This document shows, piece by piece, positions 19,141-28,116 of a stretch of DNA of 64,000 nt. Source of the stretch: Terrimesophilobacter bigeumensis. GTDB taxonomy: Bacteria > Actinomycetota > Actinomycetes > Actinomycetales > Microbacteriaceae. Position 1 is the first letter of the stretch; each line of letters begins with the position of its first letter. The DNA lies in assembly GCF_039537265.1 (NCBI RefSeq), contig NZ_BAABAE010000003.1, positions 124,001-188,000 on the forward strand. Direction: 5' to 3'. The notes beneath the pieces are model-generated. The model did not search any database and was not told the origin of the DNA. It worked only from the letters and a program-made list of their open reading frames with translations. Made by a program: the position numbers and the translations under genes.

Positions 19141-20321
19141 GCCGCGTTCTGGTCGTCAACTCGGGCTCCTCATCGCTCAAGTACCAGCTCATCGAGCTCG
19201 ACGGCGAACGGGTGCTGGCGTCGGGCCTCGTCGAGCGCATCGGTGAAGCCTCCCTCGCCGACGACTCCCGCAATCCTGTCCCGGATCACACCGCTGCATT
19301 CCAAATCATGCTCGAGGGGCTGCGAGAGCAGGGCATCGACCTCGACGAACCTCTTGCCGCAGTCGGGCACCGGGTGGTGCACGGCGGCGAACGGTTCGTC
19401 GAGCCGACGATCGTGACCGACGAGGTCAAGCGGGAGATCGATGAGCTCGCAGTGCTCGCTCCACTGCACAACCCGCCGAACCTCGCCGGCATCGTCGCGG
19501 CGGAGGCCACCTTCCCGGGTGTGCCGCAGGTCGCCGTGTTCGACACCGCCTTCCATCGGACGCTCCCGCCGGTCGCCCGCACCTACGCGATCGACGCCGA
19601 CCTCGCGGAGCAGTATGGCATCCGGCGTTTCGGATTCCACGGCATCTCATTCGAGTACATCTCCGGCGAGGCCGCGCGCTTCCTCGGGCGGCCGTCCGCC
19701 GACCTCAAGCTCATCGTGTTCCACCTCGGCAATGGCGCGTCGGTGACCGCGGTCGACGGCGGCCGGTCGGTCGAGACGTCGATGGGTCTGACGCCGCTCG
19801 AGGGGCTCATGATGGGCACGCGCGGCGGCGACATCGACCCGGGTGCGATCATCCACTTGCAGCGCGAGGGCGGTCTGACCGCGGATGCGATCGACGAGCT
19901 CCTCAATCATCAGAGCGGGCTGCTGGGGCTCGGCGGTTTCGGCGACATCCGGGATGTGCAGAAGGCGGCCGCAGCCGGCGACGCTCGCGCGGCGCTCGCC
20001 CTCGAGGTGTACCTGCACCGCATCCGGGGCTACCTGGGCGCGTACCTGGCGCAGCTCGGGCGGGCGGATGCGATCGTCTTCACGGCCGGCGTCGGCGAGA
20101 ACAACGCCGCCGTGCGGGCGGCCGCGCTCGCGGGGCTGGAGAGCTTCGGCATCCGGGTCGACACCACGCGAAACGAGTCGGACTCTCGTGACGCGCGCAC
20201 GATCTCGACCGACGGATCGGCGATCGACGTGCTCGTGATTCCCACGAACGAGGAACTGGAGATCGCGCGGCAGGCGCTCGCGCTCGTCACCGGACAGCGG
20301 GCTGGGGACAGCCCGGCGTAG
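19137..20321 (+). CDS. ackA: Acetate kinase
   Basis: 394 aa, full length. The N-terminal phosphate-binding VLVVNSGSSSLKYQLIEL and later blocks FDTAFHRTLPPVA, RRFGFHGISFEYIS, FHLGNGASVTAVDGG and FTAGVGENNAAVR are all present (ASKHA fold). Transfers phosphate between acetyl phosphate and ADP/ATP. Starts within the pta stop (ATGA), indicating one operon. Confidence 0.97.
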   Translation: MSRVLVVNSGSSSLKYQLIELDGERVLASGLVERIGEASLADDSRNPVPDHTAAFQIMLEGLREQGIDLDEPLAAVGHRVVHGGERFVEPTIVTDEVKREIDELAVLAPLHNPPNLAGIVAAEATFPGVPQVAVFDTAFHRTLPPVARTYAIDADLAEQYGIRRFGFHGISFEYISGEAARFLGRPSADLKLIVFHLGNGASVTAVDGGRSVETSMGLTPLEGLMMGTRGGDIDPGAIIHLQREGGLTADAIDELLNHQSGLLGLGGFGDIRDVQKAAAAGDARAALALEVYLHRIRGYLGAYLAQLGRADAIVFTAGVGENNAAVRAAALAGLESFGIRVDTTRNESDSRDARTISTDGSAIDVLVIPTNEELEIARQALALVTGQRAGDSPA

Positions 20322-20337
20322 GGTCAGCGGCGCCCAG

Positions 20338-20343
20338 TAGCAT
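20338..20343 (+). promoter_or_regulatory. -10 hexamer of leaderless dnaX promoter
   Basis: TAGCAT ending 7 bases before GTG 20350. This spacing favours GTG 20350 over GTG 20347 as the start. Confidence 0.55.
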
Positions 20344-20349
20344 GGGGTG

Positions 20350-22506
20350 GTGGTCACCGCCCTGTATCGCCGTTACCGGCCAGAAACGTTCGCCGAGCTG
20401 ATCGGCCAGTCGCAGGTGACCGAGCCGCTCATGACGGCGCTGCGCACCAACCGGGTCAATCACGCCTATTTGTTCAGCGGGCCCCGCGGATGCGGCAAGA
20501 CGACGAGCGCGCGCATCCTGGCCCGCTGCCTCAACTGCGTCGAAGGCCCGACCGACACCCCCTGCGGGAAGTGCCCATCCTGTGTCGAACTCTCGCGCGA
20601 CGGCGGCGGGTCGCTCGATGTCGTCGAGATCGATGCTGCCAGCCACAACGGCGTCGACGACGCGCGGGACCTGCGCGAGCGCGCCGTGTTCGCCCCAGCC
20701 CGTGATCGCTACAAGATCTTCATCCTCGACGAAGCGCACATGGTCACACCCCAGGGCTTCAACGCGCTGCTCAAGATCGTCGAGGAGCCGCCCGAGCACG
20801 TCAAATTCATCTTCGCGACGACCGAGCCGGAGAAGGTCATCGGCACGATCCGCTCGCGCACGCACCACTACCCCTTCCGGCTCGTGCCGCCCGCTCAGAT
20901 GCTCGAGTACGTGCAGCAGTTGTGCGAGAGCGAGAAGGTCACCGTCGCACCCGGCGTGCTGCCCCTCGTGGTGCGCGCGGGCGGCGGCTCGGTGCGCGAC
21001 ACGCTCTCACTCCTCGACCAGCTCATCGCCGGCTCCGAGGGCGACTCGATCGAGTACGAACGGGCGGTCGCCCTCCTCGGCTACACCCACGCCTCGCTCC
21101 TCGGCGAAGTCATCGACGCCATCGGCGCACGGGATGCCGCCGCCGCATTCTCCGCGGTCGACCGCGTCATCCAGACCGGCCAGGATCCCCGCCGGTTCGT
21201 CGAAGACCTCCTCGAGCGGCTTCGCGACCTCATCGTCGTGGCCGCCACCGGTGGCGGGGCCGCAGCGGTGCTGCGCGGCATCCAGCAGGACGAGCTCGAC
21301 CAGATGGCGGCGCAGGCCTCCCGGTTCGGTGAGGCAGAGCTCAGCAGGGCTGCGGATGTCGTGGCCGGCGCGCTCACCGAGATGACCGGCGCGACCTCCC
21401 CCCGCCTGCACCTCGAACTCATGATCGCGCGCGTGCTGGTCCCTGCGTCGGATGCCTCCGCGCGAGGGACACTCGCGCGCGTGGAGCGGCTGGAGCGGAG
21501 GGTCGGTGTGGAGGGGGGTGCTGGAGACACTCCTGTGGCATCGCGGGGGAACCCGACAGCCGAGACGGCTGTCGGCGCTGGCGTCGCCGGCGAAGGCGAG
21601 AAATCGCCTTCGCCCCGTGGCTCCAGCGCGCCCGTAGACGCCCGCCACACCCGAGGCTCCACTCCACTGCCCGACGACTCGTCGTCGGCGGATTCCGAGT
21701 CACCGCTCCCTGAGGAGGGCGGAGCACGTCACGAAGGGAGCCCAGAGAAGACTCCGGCCACCAGCGCCGACAAGGCAGTCACGTTCCAGCAGCTCTCCGA
21801 CGCCTGGGCCGAGATTCTCGAGGTCGTCGGCAAGAAGAAGCGCGCAGCGTGGGCCGTCGCCTTCACCGCGAAGCCGATGGGTCTCAAGGAGGACGTGCTC
21901 GCCCTCGCCTTCCCCAGCCAGAACGACGTCGAGAACTTCAAGAAGCCGCAGGCGGCCGATCAGAGCGTGAGCGAGATCCTGCGGCAGGCCATCATCGAGG
22001 TGCTCGGACTCCGCGTGAAGTTCATCGCGAGGGCGGATGCTGCGGCCGCGAACGCCGCCGACGCTGAGCCGGATGCCCCGCCGGCTGAGCCTGGCCCCGA
22101 CCGTTCGACCGAAGTCGTGCCCGAGCCTCGCCCAGCGGTCGACGCGGAAGGCTGGGCTGTCGCTCCGATCCCATCCGAGAAACCCGCCTCTACTCCGGTC
22201 GAGCCTGGATCTCGGCAAGCTCGATCCGAGAAGACTGGTGCTCGATCCGAGAGAGTTCCGGTCGAGCCGGCTTCTTCTCCCGTCGAGCCTCCTGCTTCTC
22301 CGGTCGAGCCTCCTGCTTCTCCGGTCGAGCCTGTCGAGACCGCCGAGCCCCGATCTCGGCAAGCTCGATCCGAGAAGGCAGCGAAGTCAGCCCCATCCGG
22401 CGGCAAGCAGCGCTATGGCGAGGCCGTCGTGCGCGAGATCCTCGGCGCCAACTTCATCGAGGAGCAGCCCATCGCACCGCGCGTCACTCCGAGTCCGGAG
22501 GCCTGA
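20350..22506 (+). CDS. dnaX: DNA polymerase III subunit gamma/tau
   Basis: 718 aa clamp-loader ATPase. Walker A GPRGCGKTTSARIL is near residue 45, four zinc-binding cysteines lie in CLNCVEGPTDTPCGKCPSC, Walker B/DEAH is at FILDEAHM, and a sensor-type LVVRAGGGSVRDTLSLLDQL follows. The tail contains a tau-like domain and a long Pro/Glu/Ser linker built from the GTCGAG-type repeat. No A-rich slippery sequence for a shortened gamma form is seen. It is followed 3 bases later by recR, without the ybaB gene often found between the two. Confidence 0.95.
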   Translation: MVTALYRRYRPETFAELIGQSQVTEPLMTALRTNRVNHAYLFSGPRGCGKTTSARILARCLNCVEGPTDTPCGKCPSCVELSRDGGGSLDVVEIDAASHNGVDDARDLRERAVFAPARDRYKIFILDEAHMVTPQGFNALLKIVEEPPEHVKFIFATTEPEKVIGTIRSRTHHYPFRLVPPAQMLEYVQQLCESEKVTVAPGVLPLVVRAGGGSVRDTLSLLDQLIAGSEGDSIEYERAVALLGYTHASLLGEVIDAIGARDAAAAFSAVDRVIQTGQDPRRFVEDLLERLRDLIVVAATGGGAAAVLRGIQQDELDQMAAQASRFGEAELSRAADVVAGALTEMTGATSPRLHLELMIARVLVPASDASARGTLARVERLERRVGVEGGAGDTPVASRGNPTAETAVGAGVAGEGEKSPSPRGSSAPVDARHTRGSTPLPDDSSSADSESPLPEEGGARHEGSPEKTPATSADKAVTFQQLSDAWAEILEVVGKKKRAAWAVAFTAKPMGLKEDVLALAFPSQNDVENFKKPQAADQSVSEILRQAIIEVLGLRVKFIARADAAAANAADAEPDAPPAEPGPDRSTEVVPEPRPAVDAEGWAVAPIPSEKPASTPVEPGSRQARSEKTGARSERVPVEPASSPVEPPASPVEPPASPVEPVETAEPRSRQARSEKAAKSAPSGGKQRYGEAVVREILGANFIEEQPIAPRVTPSPEA
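22193..22378 (+). repeat. GTCGAG-type repeat array inside dnaX
   Basis: About 186 bases made from CCGGTCGAGCCT/CCTGCTTCT units, GTCGAGCCTGTCGAGACC and two copies of GATCTCGGCAAGCTCGATCC-like sequence. Encodes PASPVEPPASPVEP and SRQARSEK segments of the DnaX linker. Longest copy of the element shared with pdhC and topA. Confidence 0.8.
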
Positions 22507-22509
22507 CCC

Positions 22510-23109
22510 GTGTACGAAGGCATCGTCCAGGAACTCATCGACGAGCTCGGCAGGCTTCCCGGTATCGGCCCGAAGTCCGCGCAGCGGATCGCATTCCACA
22601 TCCTGCAGACCGAGTCCTTCGATGTGTCGCGGCTCGCGGAGGTGCTCGTGGAGGTGCGCGAGAAGGTGCGGTTCTGCGAAGTGTGCGGCAACGTCACCGA
22701 ACAGGAGCGCTGTACGATCTGCCGTGACCCGCGCCGTTCGGCCACCACGATCTGCGTCGTCGAAGAGGCGAAGGATGTCGCCGCCATCGAGCGCACCCGC
22801 GAATTCAGGGGCCTGTACCACGTGCTGGGCGGGGCCATCAGCCCGATCGACGGGGTCGGGCCCGACGACCTCCGCATCCGGCAGCTCATGGAGCGCCTCG
22901 CCGACGGCACCGTCACCGAGGTCATCATCGCAACCGACCCGAACCTCGAGGGCGAAGCGACAGCGAGCTACCTCAGCAGGCTCCTCGTCCAGCCGAATCT
23001 TCGCGTCACGCGATTGGCGTCCGGGCTGCCGGTCGGCGGCGATCTCGAGTACGCGGACGAGGTGACCCTGGGGCGCGCGTTCGAGGGTCGTCGCGTCGTA
23101 CAGGGCTGA
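22510..23109 (+). CDS. recR: Recombination protein RecR
   Basis: 199 aa, standard length. Helix-hairpin-helix LPGIGPKSAQRIAFHIL, a zinc finger built on CEVCGNVTEQERCTIC, and a Toprim domain (TICVVEEAKDVAAIE; VIIATDPNLEGEATASYL). Works with RecF/RecO in loading RecA at gaps. GTG 22510 follows the dnaX stop by 3 bases. Confidence 0.97.
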   Translation: MYEGIVQELIDELGRLPGIGPKSAQRIAFHILQTESFDVSRLAEVLVEVREKVRFCEVCGNVTEQERCTICRDPRRSATTICVVEEAKDVAAIERTREFRGLYHVLGGAISPIDGVGPDDLRIRQLMERLADGTVTEVIIATDPNLEGEATASYLSRLLVQPNLRVTRLASGLPVGGDLEYADEVTLGRAFEGRRVVQG

Positions 23110-23148
23110 CAGCCGTTCTCTCAGCAAAAGCCGACCTTCATCGCGTAA

Positions 23149-23166
23149 TATATACATATGAATATA
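23149..23166 (+). promoter_or_regulatory. AT-rich near-palindrome over the SDR start codon
   Basis: TATATACATATGAATATA is symmetric about CATATG (16 of 18 positions pair) and includes the ATG at 23158. It is strikingly AT-rich for this genome, and the adjacent TAATAT could act as a -10. It could be a repressor site or simply the promoter core. Confidence 0.4.
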
Positions 23167-23910
23167 AATGAGGGCCGGTTTGCCGGCAAAGTCGCCATAG
23201 TCACAGGGTCGGGTTCAGGGATCGGTGCTGCGGTCACGCGCAGGCTCATCGCTGAGGGCGCGAGCGTCGTCGGCGCCGACCTCAACCCGGGTGGCGCGTC
23301 GGAGAACTACGTTCCTGTCGTCACCAACGTCACGGTCGAATCCGACCTCGAGGCGGCCGTAGCGACCGCGGTGTCATCGTTCGGCGGCCTGGATCTCGCC
23401 TTCAACATCGCGGGGGCGGCCAAGGGTGCGCCGATCGTCGACCATTCCGAGGCTGACTGGGACTTCACCGTCGACCTCGTGCTGAAGGGCGTCTTCCTCA
23501 GTACCAAGCACGAAGCTCGCGCCATGAGGAACGGCGGCGCGATCGTCAACGTCTCGAGCCTCAACGCCCACGTTCCCATGTTCGGTGGAAGCGCCTATGC
23601 CTCCGCGAAAGCGGGAGTCGAGATGTTCAGCAAGAATGCCGCCCTCGAACTCGGTCGCAGCGGAATCCGGGTGAACGCCATCCTTCCGGGCCTGGTCTCG
23701 ACGCCGCTGACCTCCGCCTTCAGCGAGAACGAGGTGCTCGCATCCGACTTCAACAGCAAGATCGTGCTCGGCCGCCCGGCCGATCCCGACGAACTCGCCG
23801 GCCCGATCCTGTACCTCGCGAGCGAGGACGCCGGGTACATCACCGGAACGAGCCTGGTCGTCGACGGTGGCTGGGAGATCACCGGATACCCGGATCTCAG
23901 CAAGTACTAG
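23158..23910 (+). CDS. SDR-family NAD(P)-dependent oxidoreductase
   Basis: 250 aa classical short-chain dehydrogenase. Cofactor motif TGSGSGIG near residue 17, NxAG (NIAGAAKG), catalytic Ser in NVSSLNAHVP, Tyr-x3-Lys in AYASAKAGVEM, and the C-terminal LASEDAGYITGTSLVVDGGW. Substrate unknown. Monocistronic, with a markedly AT-rich promoter and first codons, unlike its neighbours. Confidence 0.9.
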   Translation: MNINEGRFAGKVAIVTGSGSGIGAAVTRRLIAEGASVVGADLNPGGASENYVPVVTNVTVESDLEAAVATAVSSFGGLDLAFNIAGAAKGAPIVDHSEADWDFTVDLVLKGVFLSTKHEARAMRNGGAIVNVSSLNAHVPMFGGSAYASAKAGVEMFSKNAALELGRSGIRVNAILPGLVSTPLTSAFSENEVLASDFNSKIVLGRPADPDELAGPILYLASEDAGYITGTSLVVDGGWEITGYPDLSKY

Positions 23911-24004
23911 AGCAGGCCAACCGGGCTCGCCCCGTGCCGAGTCACGTAACCGGCGGCTCGGCCCGTTTAGAATAGGGCGTTACCCCGCAAATCCAGGAGC
24001 GTCC

Positions 24005-25270
24005 GTGAGCCTCATCGTGCAGAAGTACGGCGGATCGTCGGTCGCGGATGCCGTGAGCATCAAGCGCGTGGCGAAGCGCATCGTCGAGACGCGCAAAGCA
24101 GGCAACGAGGTCGTCGTCGTCGTCTCGGCCATGGGTGACACGACCGACGAGCTCGTCGACCTCGCGACGGAGGTAGCACCGCTTCCGTCCGGCCGGGAGC
24201 TCGACATGCTGCTCACGGCGGGGGAGCGTATCTCGATGGCTCTTCTCGCCATGGCGATCAAGTCGCAAGGCTTCGAAGCGCGTTCCTACACGGGCAGTCA
24301 GGCGGGCATGGCGACGGATGCCCGGCACGGCAGCGCGCGCATCGTCGAGGTGAACCCCACGCGCATCCGGGAGGCCATCGACGCCGGGGCCATCGCGATC
24401 GTCGCGGGATTCCAGGGCTTCAACCGCGGCACAGGCGACATCACGACCCTCGGTCGCGGTGGGTCGGACACGACGGCCGTCGCGCTCGCCGCAGCACTCG
24501 GCGCCGAGGTGTGCGAGATCTACACGGATGTCGACGGCGTGTTCACCGCAGATCCGCGGGTCGTGCCGAGCGCCCGCAAGCTTGCGAAGATCACGAGCGA
24601 GGAGATGCTCGAGCTCGCGGCGGCCGGCGCGAAGGTGCTCTATATTCGCGCGGTGGAATATGCCCGGCGGCATGGGGTGACGATTCACGTGCGGTCGTCG
24701 TTCAACAATAATGAGGGGACGCTCGTCGTCAATCCGAAGGACGGAGAAACCGTGGAAGAGGCCATGATCGCGGGTATCGCGGTCGATCTCGGCGAGGCGA
24801 AGATCACCGTCGTCGGGGTTCCGGACGTCCCGGGCAAGGCGGCGGAGATCTTCACGATCGTCGCGACGACCGAGGCGAACATCGACATGATCGTGCAGAA
24901 CGTTTCGGCCGCCGACACCGGGCTGACCGACATCTCCTTCACCCTGCCCATGGCCGATGGCGCCCGCGTTATGCAGACCCTGCTCTCGGAGAAGGAGCGG
25001 GTCGGATTCGACAGCCTCCAGTACGACGACCAGATCGCGAAGCTCGCGCTCGTCGGTGCGGGCATGCGCACGAGTTCGGGCATCTCCGCGAAGCTCTTCA
25101 CCGCGCTGTTCGAGGCGGGCGTCAACATCGAGATGATCTCGACGAGCGAGATCCGGATCTCGGTCGTGACGCGCGCCGACACGATCGACGACGCAGTGCG
25201 CGCGGTGCACACCGCATTCGAGCTCGATGGCGACGAGCTCGCCGTCGTCCACGCAGGGACCGGCCGATGA
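24005..25270 (+). CDS. lysC: Aspartate kinase
   Basis: 421 aa, the length of the actinobacterial lysine/threonine-sensitive enzyme. Catalytic part: VQKYGGSSVADAVSIKRVA, GFQGFNRGTGDITTLGRGGSDTTA. C-terminal pair of ACT regulatory domains (about 260-421). GTG 24005 is chosen because AGGAG precedes it by 5 bases and homology begins there. First step of the aspartate pathway to lysine, threonine, methionine and diaminopimelate. asd overlaps by 4 bases. An internal in-frame GTG at 24752 can give a separate beta subunit. Confidence 0.96.
   Translation: MSLIVQKYGGSSVADAVSIKRVAKRIVETRKAGNEVVVVVSAMGDTTDELVDLATEVAPLPSGRELDMLLTAGERISMALLAMAIKSQGFEARSYTGSQAGMATDARHGSARIVEVNPTRIREAIDAGAIAIVAGFQGFNRGTGDITTLGRGGSDTTAVALAAALGAEVCEIYTDVDGVFTADPRVVPSARKLAKITSEEMLELAAAGAKVLYIRAVEYARRHGVTIHVRSSFNNNEGTLVVNPKDGETVEEAMIAGIAVDLGEAKITVVGVPDVPGKAAEIFTIVATTEANIDMIVQNVSAADTGLTDISFTLPMADGARVMQTLLSEKERVGFDSLQYDDQIAKLALVGAGMRTSSGISAKLFTALFEAGVNIEMISTSEIRISVVTRADTIDDAVRAVHTAFELDGDELAVVHAGTGR
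24752..25270 (+). CDS. Probable aspartate kinase beta subunit from internal start
   Basis: In-frame GTG at codon 250 of lysC, with AAGGACGGAG ending 5 bases upstream. It yields 172 aa (VEEAMIAGIAVDLGEAKITV...) comprising only the two ACT domains. Corynebacterium glutamicum lysC is known to make a beta subunit this way, also of 172 aa, to form alpha2-beta2 enzyme. The site and length are seen. Use of the start is inferred. Confidence 0.7.
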   Translation: MEEAMIAGIAVDLGEAKITVVGVPDVPGKAAEIFTIVATTEANIDMIVQNVSAADTGLTDISFTLPMADGARVMQTLLSEKERVGFDSLQYDDQIAKLALVGAGMRTSSGISAKLFTALFEAGVNIEMISTSEIRISVVTRADTIDDAVRAVHTAFELDGDELAVVHAGTGR

Positions 25271-26319
25271 GCCGCGGCATCAACATCGGCGTCGTCGGCG
25301 CCACCGGCCAGGTGGGCACGGTCGTGCGCCGCCTGCTGGAGGAGCGCGACTTCCCGGTCGCGAGCATCCGGTACTTCGCCTCTGCGCGCTCGGCCGGGAC
25401 GACGCTGCCCTGGAAGGGCGAGCAGATCACCGTCGAGGATGCCGCGACCGCCGACCCCACCGGTCTCGACGTCGCGATCTTCTCGGCCGGCGCGACGACC
25501 TCGAAGGCGCAGGCCCCCCGGTTCGCTGCCGCCGGCGTGACCGTCATCGATAACTCGTCGGGCTTCCGCATGGACCCGGATGTCCCGCTCGTCGTGAGCG
25601 AGGTCAACCCGCACGCGATCGCGGACGCCCGCAAGGGGATCATCGCCAACCCGAACTGCACCACCATGGCTGCGATGCCGGTGCTCAAGGTGCTCGACGC
25701 CGAGGCCGGACTCGAGCGCCTGATCGTGAGCACGTACCAGGCGGTCTCCGGTGCAGGGCTCGCCGGGGGCGAAGAACTGCTCGCCCAGGCGAAGGCCGCC
25801 ATCGGGCAGGACGCAGCAGCGCTCGTGCACGACGGCTCGGCGGTCGACTTCCCCGCCGCATCCACGTTCCCGCGCACGATCGCGTTCGACGTCGTCCCCT
25901 TCGCGGGCAACCTCGTCGACGACGGCCTGGGGGAGACGGACGAGGAGAAGAAGCTTCGCAACGAGAGCCGCAAGATCCTCGAACTGCCCGAGCTGCTCGT
26001 GAGCGGGACCTGCGTTCGCGTGCCCGTCTTCACCGGCCATTCACTTTCGATCAACGCCGAGTTCGCGCGGCCGCTCTCCGTCGCGCGCGCGACCGAGCTG
26101 CTCGCGGATGCCCCCGGCGTCCAGCTCTCAGACGTTCCGACCCCGCTCCAGGCGGCCGGGACCGACCCGAGCTATGTCGGCCGCATCCGGCAGGACGAGG
26201 GTGTGCCGAACGGTCGCGGTCTCGCCCTGTTCATCAGCAACGACAACCTGCGCAAGGGCGCCGCGCTCAATGCGGTGCAGATCGCAGAGCTCGTCGCTGC
26301 GACCCTCATCCCCGCCTAG
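25267..26319 (+). CDS. asd: Aspartate-semialdehyde dehydrogenase
   Basis: 350 aa. NADP-binding GVVGATGQVGTVVRRLLEER at the N-terminus, and NPNCTTMAAMPVLKVL with the acyl-enzyme cysteine. Reduces aspartyl phosphate made by LysC to aspartate semialdehyde. The ATGA overlap with lysC indicates one operon. Confidence 0.97.
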   Translation: MSRGINIGVVGATGQVGTVVRRLLEERDFPVASIRYFASARSAGTTLPWKGEQITVEDAATADPTGLDVAIFSAGATTSKAQAPRFAAAGVTVIDNSSGFRMDPDVPLVVSEVNPHAIADARKGIIANPNCTTMAAMPVLKVLDAEAGLERLIVSTYQAVSGAGLAGGEELLAQAKAAIGQDAAALVHDGSAVDFPAASTFPRTIAFDVVPFAGNLVDDGLGETDEEKKLRNESRKILELPELLVSGTCVRVPVFTGHSLSINAEFARPLSVARATELLADAPGVQLSDVPTPLQAAGTDPSYVGRIRQDEGVPNGRGLALFISNDNLRKGAALNAVQIAELVAATLIPA

Positions 26320-26357
26320 CTCGTCGCCCCGTCGGCACCCCCTTGCCCCGCCCAACC

Positions 26358-26445
26358 TGTCCCAAATGAAGGCATTTCGTGAAGGGGGCCGTCCGCTGCC
26401 CCGCGGCGCCGTTGTCCCGGTACGGGAATGCCTTCATTTGGGACA
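26358..26445. repeat. Long intergenic inverted repeat between asd and mqo
   Basis: Perfect 19-bp arms TGTCCCAAATGAAGGCATT (26358-26376) and its complement (26427-26445) around a 50-base GC-rich loop. There is no U-tract. Most of the 183-base gap between asd and mqo is this element plus the mqo promoter. It could terminate asd transcription or be a dispersed hairpin element. Confidence 0.75.
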
Positions 26446-26490
26446 AGCGACGAGGCAGCGAGGTGGAAAGCGGCGGCAGTTTCGCGACAC

Positions 26491-26496
26491 TAAACT
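26491..26496 (+). promoter_or_regulatory. -10 hexamer of leaderless mqo promoter
   Basis: TAAACT ending 7 bases before GTG 26503. Confidence 0.6.
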
Positions 26497-26502
26497 GGAG
26501 CA

Positions 26503-27978
26503 GTGAGCCCCGCAAACCCGATCGACGTCGCGCTCATCGGCGGCGGCATCATGAGCGCAACACTCGGAACCATCCTCAAGCAGCTCGAGCCGGGTTGGAG
26601 CATCCGCATCTTCGAGGCGCTGCCCGAGGTCGGGCAGGAGAGCTCGAACCCGTGGAACAACGCCGGCACCGGTCACTCTGCTCTCTGTGAGCTCAACTAC
26701 ACCAAGGATCTCCCCGACGGCACCATCGACATCTCGAGCGCCGTCAAGATCAACGAACAGTTCCAGGTCTCCCGCCAGTTCTGGTCCTACCTCGTGAAGA
26801 AGGACTTCCTTCCCGCCCCCGAGGACTTCATCAGCCCCGTCCCGCACATGAGCTTCGTCTGGGGCGATGACAACGTCGCCTTCCTCAAGCGTCGATTCGA
26901 CGCGCTCAAGGACCACCCGCTGTTCGCCGGCATGGAGTACAGCGAGGATCCTGCGGTCATCTACTCCTGGGCGCCGACGCTCATGGCGGGCCGCCCGAAG
27001 TCGCAGCACATCGCGGCCACCCGCATGGAAGCCGGAACCGATGTCGATTTCGGCGCGCTGACCCGCGACCTCACCTCCTACCTGACTGCGAACGGCGCCG
27101 TGCTGAGCACGGATGAGAAGGTGACGGGCCTGCATCGGATGCGCGACGGGCTGTGGCGTATTCGACTTCGCCGCGCGATCGGCAAGAGTCCGTCGACCGT
27201 GCACGCGCGCTTCGTCTTCGTCGGTGCGGGCGGCGGGGCGCTGAAGCTCCTGCAGAAGTCCGGCATTCCGGAGGCACGTGGCTACGGCGGCTTCCCGGTG
27301 AGCGGCCAGTTCCTGCGCACCGACAATCCTGCGCTCGTCGCGAAGCATCGTGCGAAGGTCTACGGCAAGGCGTCGGTCGGAGCGCCGCCCATGTCGGTTC
27401 CGCACCTGGACACCCGCGTCGTCGACGGCACCGCGAGCCTCATGTTCGGCCCCTATGCCGGGTTCAGCCCGAAGTTCCTGAAAACCGGCTCCTGGCTCGA
27501 CCTGCCTCTCTCGATCCGCCCCGGCAACATCATCCCGATGCTCGCGGCCTTCAAGGACAACCTCGACCTCTCCTGGTACCTCATCACCCAGTTGCTCGCG
27601 GGCAAGCGCACGAAGTTCGCGGCGTTGCGTGAGTTCATGCCGGATGCGCGGCCGTCCGACTGGTATCAGATCACCGCCGGCCAGCGCGTCCAGGTGATCA
27701 AGAAGGATGCGAAGAAGGGCGGCATCCTGCAGTTCGGCACCGAGGTGGTCACCGGGGCTGCCGGATCGATTGCGGGTCTGCTCGGAGCATCCCCGGGAGC
27801 CTCCACCGCCGTGCCGATCATGCTCGACCTCATCGGGCGGTGCTTCCCGGACCGCTTGGAGGCGTGGACCCCTGGCCTCCGCACGATGATCCCGAGCTAC
27901 GGCAAGAACCTCTCGGATGCCCCGGCGCTCGTCGGAAAGACCCTCGCAGCGACCGCGAAAGTTCTCGAGCTCAACTAG
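26503..27978 (+). CDS. mqo: Malate:quinone oxidoreductase
   Basis: 491 aa FAD membrane-associated dehydrogenase that oxidises malate to oxaloacetate and reduces quinone. FAD-binding IDVALIGGGIMSATLGTILKQ at the N-terminus, then SSNPWNNAGTGHSALCELNYT, GGFPVSGQFLR and the C-terminal WTPGLRTMIPSYG are typical blocks. GTG 26503 follows a leaderless-type -10. It complements aconitase and pyruvate dehydrogenase genes encoded nearby in central metabolism. Confidence 0.96.
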   Translation: MSPANPIDVALIGGGIMSATLGTILKQLEPGWSIRIFEALPEVGQESSNPWNNAGTGHSALCELNYTKDLPDGTIDISSAVKINEQFQVSRQFWSYLVKKDFLPAPEDFISPVPHMSFVWGDDNVAFLKRRFDALKDHPLFAGMEYSEDPAVIYSWAPTLMAGRPKSQHIAATRMEAGTDVDFGALTRDLTSYLTANGAVLSTDEKVTGLHRMRDGLWRIRLRRAIGKSPSTVHARFVFVGAGGGALKLLQKSGIPEARGYGGFPVSGQFLRTDNPALVAKHRAKVYGKASVGAPPMSVPHLDTRVVDGTASLMFGPYAGFSPKFLKTGSWLDLPLSIRPGNIIPMLAAFKDNLDLSWYLITQLLAGKRTKFAALREFMPDARPSDWYQITAGQRVQVIKKDAKKGGILQFGTEVVTGAAGSIAGLLGASPGASTAVPIMLDLIGRCFPDRLEAWTPGLRTMIPSYGKNLSDAPALVGKTLAATAKVLELN

Positions 27979-27987
27979 ACCTCAACC

Positions 27988-28056
27988 CCAGTTCGGGGCA
28001 CAGAGACCCCGGGGCCGAGGGGTTCTCGACGAAATCCCGCACAATTCGGGGTACAG
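27988..28056. promoter_or_regulatory. Paired direct repeats upstream of the sensor operon
   Basis: TTCGGGGCACAG (27992-28003) and TTCGGGGTACAG (28045-28056) each sit beside a CCC(C/G) half, giving partial CCCC...CGGGG symmetry. They lie in the 138-base gap between mqo and the histidine-kinase gene. They could be response-regulator sites, and the first may also form part of an mqo terminator hairpin. Confidence 0.35.
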
Positions 28057-28116
28057 TCTTGGGGCAAACGGTGACATACTCAGGGACACGTACCACCCGA
28101 GCGGAAGTTAGCCGAC

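Noticed and set aside
20350..22506. Programmed frameshift making a short gamma form of DnaX
   Set aside because: No A-rich slippery heptamer or downstream signal seen.
23911..24004. Lysine riboswitch before lysC
   Set aside because: Only 94 bases, mostly promoter (TAGAAT) and ribosome site; no lysine-riboswitch core.
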